A stretch of DNA of 64,000 nt, from positions 94,799,364-94,863,363 of the forward strand of contig NC_061115.1 in NCBI RefSeq assembly GCF_002878395.1. The letters run 5' to 3'. Positions 24,691 to 36,362 of the stretch are shown here, piece after piece. Each line of letters starts with the position of its first letter. Position 1 is the first letter of the stretch. The stretch is from Capsicum annuum. Taxonomy: Eukaryota; Streptophyta; Magnoliopsida; Solanales; Solanaceae. Made by a program: the position numbers and the translations under genes. A model generated the notes under the pieces. It did not search any database. It saw nothing but the letters and a program-made list of their open reading frames with translations, and was not told the DNA's origin.

Positions 24691-26580
24691 TGTCACGACG
24701 CGAACCACAACCTAGTTGTGAGGTATTTCAAGCCCACTGTGAGCTGGAAACTACCCCCTTAGCCTAACATTAGAACATAATAAGAGAATACAACAAAAGC
24801 GAATCAAGTAGTAATAAGAAGAATAGATAATGAAATGTAAACTCTATGAATCAAAACCAACATCCAACCCATACTTGTCTACAAAATCCTTTAAAACTAG
24901 AAATACCAACTAAGTCAGGACATGCACCCTACTATAACAAAAAGAATCCAATAGGAAATACTAAGATAGTAAAGGAAATAATGAAATGACCAGCCTTCTA
25001 GAAGTATAGAGGCTTAACACTTCACAACAGATCCACAAGAGTATTAAATCTCCTAATGTTGCATAGGAGCAATAGAAAAGCCCTCTGATCCTACATCATG
25101 AAATGATGTAGTGTCCTAGGAAGGTAAGTTGGATAAGCACTGGCATGTAACTCAGGAAAAGATATAAAATAATGCCAATGCCATAAACCAGTCAAAACCA
25201 TATACACAACAATTATATTTACATATATAGGATGCTGGGATTGGGAAAAAGGTTATGAACCTGCAGTTAAACCATTAACTTGAACTATATAGCTCGCTCT
25301 GTCCTAAAGGCACCCACAGGCTATATAGGTGCAGTTCCCACTGCTGAAAGGGCCCCAGTGTGTGTTATGTACATGAACCGAGGAATTTGAAGAGAGGAAT
25401 AAAGACACAAAGGCTCTGACCATCCCAAACTATAAAGTGTTAACCAAGCACACGATCATATAGACCCCATACTGGCAAATGTGGTTTGCAGTGTTAGTTC
25501 CCCTAGAACTACATATTTATGGTGAGATTAAAAATTCCTTTTAAGACTAAATTAAAATACTTTGCACGTAATCCCAACCATTAACCTTGGAGTCTTATAA
25601 TTAAGGCATTTACCACTTTGTATCGTGATAACAATTACACTTGCAAGCTCATATAACCATTCCAAAAAAAACCATGTATTTGTTTGACTCTCAAGTTTCA
25701 TTTTATAATTCAAACCATGGCTACCAAGTGTCTTTCAAATCAATTTTAGCCATTTATCAATTAATCCAATGAAACCTATTCATTATGCAATTATCCTTGT
25801 TCAAAAATCAATTTACAAAGTGGGTTGTATTTAAAGCTATTACCAAGCCAAAAAGTCATCAATTTGGGGAAACCCATGTTCCTCATTCTAATTTCCATAA
25901 CAATGCACCCATTTAGTCCAAAAACCATAAATTTAAAGCATAAATCATCTATTTAAAACATGGGAAAAGTAATTCAAGTGATACCATTCAAAATCCCTCA
26001 ACCTAATTTCAAACCCACAAGTTAAAATCGCATGCATATACAATCAATTGATGCCATAACTTAAATTTCAAGTTAGAGAAAGAGATACATGCCTAAAATA
26101 TAGAAGAAATTGAAGTAAATTTGAAGTTCTGAGCTTGGATGGTGAATCACTTGTAAAACCCTTGAGTTTTCTTGGGTTTTGAATTTAATTGAGAATAAAT
26201 GGTGTTTTAATCCTTAAAAACTAAAAGGAAAAGGTTATTTTATGTTTATAAGTCGTACGAGGGGTAAAAAGACAAAAATACCCTCTTACCATATGAAAAG
26301 AATAAAATTAGGATTTTCTAACACAATGGTGTAGTATGCCGCTATCGCGGAGGGTAGGCTCTGTGCCATGCCCTTATCACAAAAGCTAACCTCCGTGGCA
26401 TACCAATATCATAGACCCTCACTACCTCGGGGTCCAAAAATGACCCTGAACCCCTTCTAAAATTTCTAAAACCTTCCCAAAACACCCTTTTAACATACCT
26501 AAACCTAATCCAAATCAAAAATAAACATTATGAACTGGAGGGTCAAAAATAAAATCATTGAAATTTTGTGGGGTCTTACA
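24691..26580 (-). repeat. 3' LTR of element E
   Basis: Minus-strand LTR starting TGTAAGACCCC at 26580 beside a clear polypurine tract, and ending CGTCGTGACA at 24691. Length is 1,890 bp. It contains no coding sequence. The 5' LTR of E is outside the window, so no target duplication can be checked. Confidence 0.8.
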
Positions 26581-26593
26581 TTATTCCCCCCTT
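26581..26593 (-). promoter_or_regulatory. Polypurine tract of element E
   Basis: Minus strand AAGGGGGGAATAA abuts the LTR start and lies just after a CATTCAGGGATGAATGATCC sequence, the usual 3' context in this clade. Confidence 0.85.
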
Positions 26594-26689
26594 AGGATCA
26601 TTCATCCCTGAATGAGAAGTTAGGCCACTTTCAGCATGATAATTGTAAGAATACATCAAAAACAAATAACAAATTTGAAAGGGAATGAA

Positions 26690-27840
26690 ATTCATACCTT
26701 AAGAACTTTCGCCCAATACAGGGAACAAGAATATGTACTTGGTCTTCATATCTTCCTTAGCTTCCCATGTAGCTTCTTCCACCTTTTGATTTCTCCAAAG
26801 AACCATCATTAAAGCTACACCTTCGTCCTTAATCCATGAACTTAACTATACAATCTCAACAAGGACTTCCTTATAAGACAAAGAATTTATAACACCAACA
26901 TCCTCAATCGACACTATCAATGAAGGATCACCCAAACATTTTTTCAGCATAGATACATGGAAAACAGGGTGAATAGAAGCCAAATTTTCAATGCAAATAC
27001 CATGGCTAACAACTCCAAGTCATGAGTTGGATAGTTTCTTTCATGAACATTCAACTGTCTAGAGGCATAGGCAACCACTTTACCTTCCTACATTAACACA
27101 CAGGCCAAAAAAATCTATGCCACATTGCAATAAACCACAAATCTATCAGTACCCTCAGGTATAGTCAAGACTAGAAATGAAGGCAACTTATCTTTTAACT
27201 TCTCAAAGCTACCCTCGCAAGAATCCAACCACAAGAACTTCACCTTATTCTGAGTCAATCTGGTCAATGGAGCAGCAATAGAGGAAAAACTCTCCACGAA
27301 CCTCATATAATAACCCATTAAACTCAAGAAGCTTCGAATATTAATCGGAGTCGTGGGTCTAGGTCACTTCTTAACCACATCAACTTTCTGAGGATTCACC
27401 ATAATTCCCTCACTAGATATGACATAACCAAGAAAATCTATGATATTCAATCAGAGTTCACATTTAGAGAACTTAGCATACAACTTTTAATCTTTCAAGG
27501 TTTGCAACACCATGTGGAGTTAGTTAGCATGATCTACCTACACAAAGATGTCATAAATGAAGATAATGATGAATAAATCTAGCAACTAATAGAACACCCT
27601 ATTCATTAAATCCATAAATACCATCGAGGCATTGGTCAACCCAAAAGGCATAACTAGAAACTCAAAATACCCATACCGGGTATCAAAAGTTGTCTTAGGA
27701 ATATCCACTTCTCTTATCTTTAATTGATGATACCCGAATCGAAGATCGATCTTAGAGAAGAATTTGGAATCTTAAAGATGAACAAATAGATCATCAATCC
27801 TTGGAAGGGGATATGTAGGCCTCATTTCTTTGCTCTTAAT
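26690..27840 (-). pseudogene. pol: Element E RT (part), RNase H and pol tail; integrase deleted
   Basis: Minus-strand pol remains. RT from 27840 downward reads [15 protein letters not shown] and [15 protein letters not shown]; its catalytic box reads FIYD with the first Asp changed to Tyr (27553-27555). RNase H at 27115-27327 reads LMGYYMRFVESFSSIAAPLT, FEKLKDKLPSFLVLTIPEGT and DRFVVYCNVA, and continues to [22 protein letters not shown] sequence near 27000. At about 26979 it joins directly to the pol C-terminal tail ([19 protein letters not shown], then a W.NQKVEEATWEAKEDMKTKY segment near 26710-26800). The integrase zinc finger and core are therefore missing. The protein is also broken by stops. 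Confidence 0.85.
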
Positions 27841-28892
27841 GGAGGTCGGAATCTAAATGATTTAGACTTCAGAACATTAAGTGCATTTATTTTCATTAAG
27901 ATTTTATCTATTAATAGCTCTGAATGGGTTTTAATCATTTAGATATAGAACCAAGTCTTAATATCTTTGAAGAGATATTCTGGAGTTGGACAATATTCAC
28001 TACTCTATTCATAATTAGCAGTCACTACTACTAACCACCTCTGCCACCGCCACCCTTGTCAACCACCACCAACCAGCTCTACCATCACAACTACTATCCA
28101 AAATAAATATCGCTACCAACTATTATTGTCAACCTCCACCACTCCTATAACTTTTATTATTCTAATTATATGCACCGTCGTGAATAGCACCACCATCATC
28201 AACCACTACAAGCCAATCCCTACTACTGACCAACTCATCTATCACAATTAGCACCACTACTAACTATCACTATTACATCATATCCTCCATACATTCTTCA
28301 GCTGCCATCACTATTGTCACTAGTAAAGGCACTTCTACCACCACACCAACCACTACTATCACTACAATTCATCTTTACTAATAACCATCTCCACCATCAG
28401 AATAAATAATATCTCCAACTAGCACCAACACATCATCAACCATCAAGTATTTATGTTTCAGCCAACATAATCAACACCTCTAGCTACTGATATCAAGTAA
28501 TATAACATCACCACCATTACCATCATAATAGTCACTACAATACCAACCATCACAACTATCACCACCAACTCTATTAATCACTAACATCAATCATTGTCAC
28601 TGCATCCACCATTATAAACCATCTCCACTATCACTAACAAACATAAATATTTTTTCCCAATCAAATAATAATTTTGTTGTATTAAATTGCATACTTTTCT
28701 AATATATGATTAATTTTTACTTGAATTGTATTTTTTTATTTTGTAGATATAACTAAAAAAATTTGCACATTTAGATATTGAAAACAAACTGTCTTAATCA
28801 TTTAGTTTTCAGATCTAGAGACAATATCTTAATCATTTAGATGTCCACTCAGATTTAGACATCTGAATCTTAAATAAATAAATGCAACCTTA
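27841..28892. mobile_element. Probable non-autonomous hAT-like insertion in E RT
   Basis: A 1,052-bp block interrupts the RT reading between KNK (left, 27840) and the VI/V..LIDYR side (28901). The flanking 8-mers CTCTTAAT (27833-27840) and TTCTTTAT (28893-28900) match at 6 of 8 positions, as expected for an aged hAT target duplication. Both ends are rich in ATCATTTAGA and CTTAAT repeats in inverted orientation. One end begins GGAGGTCGGAATC and the other, inverted, GGTTGCATTTATT, so terminal inverted repeats are weak. The middle (about 28020-28640) is low-complexity, CCACCA/ATCACCA-rich. No transposase. Confidence 0.5.
28020..28640. repeat. CAC/ACC-rich degenerate microsatellite
   Basis: About 600 bp dominated by variants of CCACCA, ATCACTA and CACCAC with few G residues. 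It looks like an old expanded trinucleotide-type repeat inside the insertion. No coding signal on either strand. Confidence 0.75.
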
Positions 28893-29585
28893 TTCTTTAT
28901 CATTACCTTATTCAATTATCGGTAATCAATTTACATCCGAAGGGAACCATCCTTCTTGTGCATGAATAACACCAGTGCACCCCCCAAGGACACAGTGGGA
29001 TGTATAAAACCCTTGTCTAAAAGATCCTTTAGTTCCTCCTTGAGCTCTTTTAACTCAACTAGAGCCATTCTATAAGGGATAATAGAAATTAGACGAGTGT
29101 CCAAAACAAGATCAATACCAAAATCAATCTTCATATTAGGTGGGAAACCGAGAAGGTCGTCATGGAATACCTCAAGAAACTCATTCACCACTGGGACATA
29201 ATGCAAAGAAGGACCCTTCGAGTTAAAATCTTTAACCCGAACTAAATGATAGACACCCCTTGAAGATTAATCTTCGAGCTCTAAGATATGAAATAAAATT
29301 CTCCTTAGTAGCTAGGGAAACACTATCTCACACAATAATTGGATCCCTAGGGAAATTAAACATGGCCTTATGGGTCTAGCAATCTAAGGAAGCATAACAC
29401 GAGTGCAACCAGTCCATTCCTAGAATAATATCAAAATTAACCATGTCCAATAGTATCAAGTCTACCATAGTTTCTATACTACTAAAAGCTACCACACAGA
29501 CCCATAGACTCTTTTGACAACCATAATGAAACACATAGATTTTGACCTCTAGAAAATTTTCTAAAATTCTAATCTTTGGACCAAA
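28893..29585 (-). pseudogene. pol: Element E protease and RT N-terminal part
   Basis: Minus-strand continuation upstream of the insertion. The piece 28931-29206 reads VVNEFLEVFHDDLLGFPPNM, then KIDFGIDLVLDTRLISIIPY, LKELKEELKDLLDKGFIHPT and [12 protein letters not shown], the start of gypsy RT. From 29221 to about 29585 lies the protease region with a YHL..VKDFNSK-type junction and an FNIILGMDWL-type segment near 29420-29440. It breaks abruptly at 29586, where an unrelated LTR fragment begins; the active-site end of the protease and gag lie beyond the window or are lost. Confidence 0.78.
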
Positions 29586-30904
29586 TGCGACTCATGGATA
29601 CAAGTTGTATGTTATGGTATGAATTGTATGGTCTAGTCATGTGTTGACCAGTGTTGGTTGGTGGCAAAGATTTTGGTCTCTAGAATGGGTATGACTTGTA
29701 TGGTATGAGTTGAATGGTTGGATACAGGTCGTTTAGTTCCTTTACTTAACCATAGACTTTGTAACCTAAGTTGGATCTAAGTATGAGTGGCTCACCAAGA
29801 GCCATAATATAGGTTATCATTGGTACCTACTACTCGTATGGTGGTCAGTGTTCAAACTTTCTATGATTCTATCTTGCCAGGGATACGAGTAAAGTGTATA
29901 AATCATATGTTATCCATACGACTTGGGTAGAATAAGTCATACAGTGGACAATTTAGGTCTCAGGGTTAAGGCTTAGGATACGAATAGTGGGTACCAATTG
30001 TATCGAAAGGTACATCTCGTAAGGGTCAGTCGTACCCCTGTGATGGGATTTTTTGCATCTTAAGTGAGGGATATTCTAGATATTTTCCCACTTACCCTAA
30101 TAATGTCCCATAACTTATATTCCTATTGGGAGGTTATTTACCCTATTATTCTATTCATTAACACTTAGAAACTCTTCCTAAATACTCTATAATTCTCTTA
30201 AAATCTTTTGGGAAAAAAAGTTAGGGTTTCAACTAAAGGACAAAACTGGCATCTTGTTGGTGGTTTCTCTTCATCTACTTTGTCAATTAAGTCTTGTTCT
30301 CTTCCCTTATTTTTAGTTCTAATTAAAGGAATGGTTTTTTACTATTTTTATGGTTTCATTATTGGATGATTTTTTATTTTCAAATATGATTTAGGTGTTT
30401 TGGTTATAAATGCTCGACTATGGTTTTCTCCTATCTTAATTATACTTTTATATATATTAATGGTGGTTTTGGATAATTGGTTGCATGGCAATGGTTATTT
30501 GGTAATGGTCTTTGGTTTTGGAAATACTATGCCCCCAATGTGTTTGATAAAATGACTTTAACAATGTTTTTACTCTAATAATGGTTTTTCAATGGAACTT
30601 GTGCATGGTTTAAACTTTGTAATAAACCCTGAATGATATAAATGATTTAAATGGTTTTAAATGGATTGGAAAGGCCTTGGTGGCAATGGTTTTGATTAAT
30701 TGAACATCATGAAGGGTACATGGAATCCCATAAACCTATATATGGTTGGCTATGGACAAAACTTGGAAGTATAGTCAGTATGATAATACCAATACTAATG
30801 GCCTTATTTAATAAATAGTTAATGTACTGGTTAGATGCATGGTAAACTTTTTATTTAGGCACTAATGGTGGGTGTGTAACAAAATCATGGAAGGTGGAGA
30901 TTGA
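29586..30904 (+). repeat. LTR fragment of the A/B family, plus strand
   Basis: In opposite orientation this aligns with the A and B LTRs. Shared features are the CGTATGGTGGTCAG and ACTCGTATGGTA-type region, the GATATTCTAGATATTTTCCC stretch, the CTCTTAAAATC...TTAGGGTTT stretch, and a GGGTACATGGAATCCC copy of the B motif at about 30716. The first 100-200 bp of the LTR are missing at the left. The right end is cut by the F2 LTR at 30905. Confidence 0.65.
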
Positions 30905-32517
30905 TGTTGGGTGTATTTATGAACTTTAGTGTTGTTATCCTAGTTTATTTAGCCTTATTTTGAGGTAAATTCATTTTCTTTATGCGTTAACAATAATTTA
31001 ATAAGAACGTAAGTGTTTAATCATGTTATTACAAAGTTTAAAGGTGTTTTCAAACATCTTTGGACTTAAATTGGTTATTTAGAGTCTAGATGAGAAAACT
31101 AATTTTACTAGCTTAAGCTAGGTGTTGTTCTAGTCTATCATGATGCATTCTAATGTGTCAAATGAGTTCCTAATGTTATTACTGTGTATTTGTTAGTGGA
31201 AAAACTTCTTTATAATTTTGAAAATGTAATTGATCACAGCCAAGAGTCAATTCAATAATCTAAAGATTAATAGGATGAGACTAGGCTTAGCTTGAGTTTT
31301 GAGTTATCGTTGTGGATTGTTGGTTGATTTGAGCTCTAATATATGGTGTTTGATGAAGTAGGATTCTTGCTGAGTGAATTTTATTCATATTTTGATGATG
31401 AACAATATTAAATGCAAGTGGAAATAATACCAAAAGGCTTGGGATGGGCAAAAAAGATGCAAGGGCAATGTAAAGGTCAAATGGGACTTTCTAGTGAGGG
31501 CAAGCAATATAGAGGTGGAACCTTATTTATACTGGTGGACTAAGGCAGGAAATGCCCCCTCCATTACCGTGGTCCAAAGCAGGCGACGCCCCCACTATTT
31601 CAACACGGTCAATTTACCTCTACTATAAATACATGATTTTAAACACTTTTTAATTACTTTTGGACATCTTTGTACATTGAGAGGGGATTTTCCACACTTC
31701 TTCTAGGGTTTATTTCTCTTTACCTTAATTCCTTATAGATTTAATAATGTAATCAAATACTTTAATTATGATTATGTCTACTAGTGGCTAAATGCCCTCT
31801 TTTTGGGTTAAAGCAAAGAACATGACTATGATTGCTAAGAATTTATTTGGTTTTATTTATTTATCATATTTAGTTATTTGTTTGCCCTTTTCATCATTAT
31901 TTGAACAATTTGCGACCCTTAAAATAAATATATTGCCAACCTTGTGATCTCGAGAGGGGGAATAGAAAGATAAAACATGGGGATAAATAGAGTAGGGTTC
32001 TTATTCATTTATAAAATAGTGGATTTAAATTAGAATCTATGACAGGGATATACCTAGAAGTCTTACTTGGTTCTCTGTAGGATGAAATATAATTGTGTTT
32101 AGCTTAGTTCTCACATCCCCACTCAACTATATAGTTATGGGTCTAAGTTAGATAGGTTGTTAGAGGTCGGGAGACCATGATCATAAAATCAACCTAGTGA
32201 ATCAAAAGCCAAGATAAGTAGTCTAATCGATGAAGTTCATTAGCATAGTATGATTATTCATAGTTCTCTAGCCTCGGGTTTTCATCTATTGATTATTTAA
32301 AGTCTTTACTTTCCCGCATTATTTTAGTTTACTTTTAATTTACAAACCTTTAAAACTCTTTGGGTTACTATTTCACTTGTGAATCTCAATAGTTAAAATT
32401 GAACTAGATAGTTTCTTAACACTAGTCCCTGTGGGATCGATACTTGGCCTGTAGAAGGGCCATTTTACTACTTGTGAGTCCACGTACACTTGCGTGTGCA
32501 CTTGGGCGCAATGAGTT
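30905..32517 (+). repeat. 5' LTR of F2 (Athila-like)
   Basis: Begins TGTTGGGTGT and matches the 3' copy start at 40240 (TGTTAGGTTT). The next 600 bp align with 40240-40852. It ends near 32517, just before a degenerate tRNA-Asp type PBS. It contains the ACTAGTCCCTGTGGGATCGA block typical of Athila LTR ends. Length is about 1.61 kb. Confidence 0.82.
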
Positions 32518-32519
32518 TT

Positions 32520-32537
32520 TGTTGACATTGCTGGGGA
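32520..32537 (+). promoter_or_regulatory. Degenerate primer-binding site of F2 (tRNA-Asp type)
   Basis: TGTTGACATTGCTGGGGA resembles the TGGCGCC...GCCGGGGA primer site usual in Athila-type elements, with several substitutions. Position just after the LTR supports it. Confidence 0.6.
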
Positions 32538-32739
32538 CTTGTAATTTGGTAACTATTTCAGTTTTAGTTTTACTTTTTAGATTTATTTGATTCTTTACTC
32601 TTTGTCTTGGTATTGAATTTGTAGGAAATAGGTTTGCAGAGTAGTAAGTTGGCAAAGGATAGGGAATTGATTTAACCAAGCCCCAAACTCCAGAAATGCT
32701 TCCATCATTATAGGAGATAAGAAACCCTTCTCCCCCGTA

Positions 32740-32950
32740 TCCCATAATTTCAATAAGAACAAGACAATATAATTTTATAGCTGAAGATCATCCAGCTCGC
32801 AGGACAGTGAGAGAAGTGGCAATCCCACTTCCGATAAATCTGACCTCCCCTTTTCAAAAATCGGATACTAAAGGTAATTTTGAGCTTAAATAGAACATGG
32901 TGTAGCTTTTGATCAGCAGTGGACAGTTCACTGGGATTTACCATGAATAT
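32740..32950 (+). pseudogene. gag: F2 gag, N-terminal part (before solo LTR X)
   Basis: Across a frameshift the plus strand reads AEDHPARRTVREVAIPLPIN, then a KGNFELK segment and LLISSGQFTGIYHE. This matches the N-terminal part of Athila Gag, where an RRT.RE.A.P motif precedes a NFELK block. The reading stops at 32950 and resumes after the 3.4-kb insertion at 36363 with DPQVHLLN. Stops are present. Confidence 0.75.
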
Positions 32951-33140
32951 TGTAATACCCCATACATTCCAAAACATACAATACCAACTTAACATCAATG
33001 AAAGTATTTAAACTCGAGATAGATATTTAAGCTTATAGTTAAAGGTAAGTGTTAAGTTAAGTAGGGGGATAAAGATTTTTTTAAAAAAAAGATACAATAC
33101 GGGATATGCTTGATTAGCTTAATTAAGGTAGTGGTGACCA

Positions 33141-33416
33141 ATAGGTGCATCACCTACTTATACTATTAAGATGAATTGGGGACTATATTATTGGACATGT
33201 TTAACACCCAGATTAAGTAAAAAAAGGATAAGGGTGACCAGCCCAACACCTAATCTATTTAAGTACTAATATGGTGTGATCCAATTAGAAACAAACCAAG
33301 TAGGTGCATTACCTACTTGGACTTTTTGAGCATCTTAAATAGCCAAGTAAGTATCTCACCTACTTGGACTATTTTTGACCTACTTAAAATATCCAAGCAG
33401 GTGCATCACCTACTTA
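33141..33416. repeat. Four repeated hairpins in solo LTR X
   Basis: Inverted repeats at 33141-33160, 33296-33320, 33343-33367 and 33393-33416. The best has arms CCAAGTAGGT and ACCTACTTGG around a short GCATT loop. The last three are spaced 47-50 bp. Confidence 0.85.
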
Positions 33417-35592
33417 ACCAAGTTGTGGCTGAAAATAAGAAAAAAAGAGGTGGTTCAATAGGCCCCTTTTTTTAAATTTTAGAACCAACTCATTCCCTTT
33501 ATTATTCCATTTGTAAGAATATCAGATTTTCTATATTCTCTCTCTAGCTTCCTTAAAGATTCTAACAGCAGCCCTAAATTTCCATTAGGGTTCTTGGGGA
33601 TTTTCCCTCATCTAAGTTAAATAAAGGTAGGTGAATAATTCATGTTTTTAACTTAATTTTACCATGGGATATTATGGAAAACATATAAGCATGGCATTCA
33701 TACTTTTTTTCTTACTTCTAAGAGAATATATCCTTCTTTAGTTCTAGTGGAAAGAAAATCCAAGTTCTTGAAGGAGTACAAATTAGAAAGATAAAATTTT
33801 AGAATTCTGAGGTAAGGATTTTCCCCAATTTTGTCCCTCTTTATGTATGCTTTGATGAAGGATTTTGTATGTGGTTTTCTTTAGAACTTATAGTGTGGTG
33901 ATTGGAAATATTCTCCTATTACGCTAAAATGCATTTTGGGACTGTTTTAGGCTGTTTTATTTGTATTATCATGGGGAACGGTTGGATGGCCTTCTATGGT
34001 GCTTGTACTAAGGTGTAAATAAAGGGTGTTATATTGGGGGGATAGTCTGGTAATTTTGTAATGTTGGGACAGTCACAAAGTGCTTCCTTTAGCTTTAATT
34101 ATGAGATTATTTGAGCATTTTAAATATAATGTAGATGAAACTCATATGTTGATAGCTATGTAATCCATGAGTTCATATCGCTGGTTAATTGAGAGGTACT
34201 GTTTTGTATTAGTAGACCAAATGGGGGTATATCTAAAAAAATGGAGAAGTCATAAAACCCTCATAAAGGATAGAACCAGTGAATGTTGTTGTGGTACACC
34301 ACCAATTAGATATTGCATGAGCTTACTGCCCCTACACTCTTTTACATTATTTTATGTGTCATGAATTCAAATAAATATCAGAGAACCATATAAAAAGGTT
34401 GTATGGCGTATAGATGAGATTAGAGAAGAAGAGGGTAAAATAAGCACCCTTGAATTGATTACTAGGGGCTTACTACCCGGCTACTATTTTGGTGAGGCTA
34501 GGTAGCCCAAAAAGTGTTAATTAGCTACTAATACTGGTTTTATAACTTACCTTATTGTAGATAAGTAATCTGAAAGAAAGAAGGTTAATTTATGGTAATA
34601 TCCGAATGCGCGACAAGGTATATAAGGCTATTTGTTTTTTCTATTTCTTTGGCATGAATCCAACACATTGTGTGATAAAGTAAGCTTCATAAATGATCTA
34701 GGTAGCAAGTGATATGTAGTGGCAGTATATAATTAACCAGTGTATCTAATGATCTCGTTCCCACTCCTTATTGCGTTAAAGTACTTCAACATGAGTTTAT
34801 TACTAGATATATGTGCTTACTCCACCAAGTGTTAGCATTCAAGTCTTATTATTTTTAATCATTAAAACATAAACTCTTGTCACTTGTACCCTTACATGAG
34901 TCAATAAGATCCTAGAATATAGATAATAGATGTGTTTATTTGTTCAGCACACAATTAGCCTACTTTTCTCCAACTTGCTTCAATTGGTCTATCTAATCAT
35001 GCACCTTATTCTCTCATATGTTAACATGTTCCCTTCATTAGAAATCAATCCCATTGTCATTCTCTATATTCTTAGCTCACACACTCTTAATTATTCCATT
35101 GAATAGTTTAGATGTCCTAACTTGGGATGTACATTTGTCCTGTGTTAAATTTGTCCATGCTCTTTAAGAAAGTAGCTTGTCTGCTGTACTGGATGCTTTA
35201 GTTCCCATGTTCATGTGATTCTTTCATTGGGTATCATTTACCAGGTATTTTATCATCATAACATTGAAATAAAGTCTATATCTCTTGGCTTGATAAGTTA
35301 AATGTCTCCACTTGATATGTGATTCCATTTGAGCTATCAAATGTGTAAGGTGTCACATAAAATCCTAAGTATTACATTGGTGTTACAGCTAATTTACAGG
35401 TATTTATCACTACCTCAAGTCCATAATTATATGTCTCCTACTATTTGGTTGGTTATCCCAAAGCAAACACTATGACCACCAAAATTACAATCTAAAAAAT
35501 TAAAAAAGTGATGTAAAGTAAGCATACTTATATATGGGTGGTAGCTTAGAGGCAAAGCCTAGCATGGGCCTATCCCAATACATGGATTTATG

Positions 35593-35728
35593 GGTGGTAT
35601 CCCAGGGGTGGAAGAACACCTAGAATGGGTCGATCCCATTATCGGGTGGTATCCCAGGGGTGAAAGGAAAGCCTAGCATGGGTCGATCCCGATTTGTATA
35701 TTGATGAGGAACGTATCCCAGGGGTATA
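35593..35728 (+). repeat. Tandem GGTGGTATCCCAGGGG units in LTR X
   Basis: Exact units at 35593-35608 and 35645-35660, with degenerate ones near 35536 and 35706. Each is followed by a GGGTCGATCCC phrase. The same units occur in both C LTRs (54313-54384 and 62525-62597). Confidence 0.85.
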
Positions 35729-36362
35729 ATTCCTAGCATTGTTCATACTCTTTTACCAATGATTATCTGGTCATATGTATCACATGGTTTAAAAAAATTA
35801 CAAAGCAAAGAAGAGTAAAGTAAAGAAAAGCATGTAATGTACAGTCTTCCACAAGTGTAAGTAAAGGTGGTCATTCTTCCTTATCTATATATTTATATAT
35901 TGATCCATGATTTTATTGATTTTTGTATGTCACATATGGTTATCTCATGCCTTACATATTTAGTACATTACTTTGTACTGGCGTCCCTTACCGGGGACCA
36001 ACGTTCCATGTTGCAGGCACAGGTTCTTAGCTAGTAGATCTCCACTGTAAAAGCACGGGATACTCAGCAGCTATTGTTGAGGTCCAAGTTTATTCGGGGC
36101 CTTGCTGAGTCTTTATCATATATATTTTGATGGTTTTATAGTCACAGATTCCAATAGAGGCTTTGTAGAAATTGTAAAGCAGGCATATGTATTCACAGAT
36201 TCATATGTCATCTATATCAGTTTGGCTAATTGGTTGGTATCATATATATAATTTCTTATTAGTGATTTCATTAGTATAGTGATTAATTTTCTTATCTAAT
36301 TTATTTTTGTAGTATGTCTTCTTATAGTTATTGTCCGCCTCATCCAATATTGGAGTGTGACA

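Larger units (their letters stand above)
32951..36362 (+). mobile_element. Solo LTR X (gypsy, related to element C LTR)
   Basis: A 3,412-bp block begins TGTAATACCCC and ends GTGTGACA. It sits inside F2 gag, and the flanking 5-mers are AATAT (32946-32950) and AAGAT (36363-36367), a one-mismatch target duplication. Removing the block and one copy restores the gag frame across the site. It holds no gag-pol. Layout matches the element C LTR: GGCTTACTAC and GATAAGTAATC blocks mid-LTR, then tandem GGTGGTATCCCAGGGG units, a GTCCC/GGGAC palindrome and a GGCACAGGTTC stretch near the end. Solo LTRs arise by recombination between the two LTRs of one element. The ORF at 34167-34364 has no similarity I recognise. 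Confidence 0.82.

Noticed and set aside
32422..32998. Two minus-strand ORFs (107 and 82 codons)
   Set aside because: They are antisense to the F2 LTR end, PBS and gag start, which read convincingly on the plus strand.
33141..33416. Regular inverted repeats considered as a CRISPR-like array
   Set aside because: Plant retrotransposon context, only four diverged units inside a solo LTR, no equal-length spacers and no cas genes.
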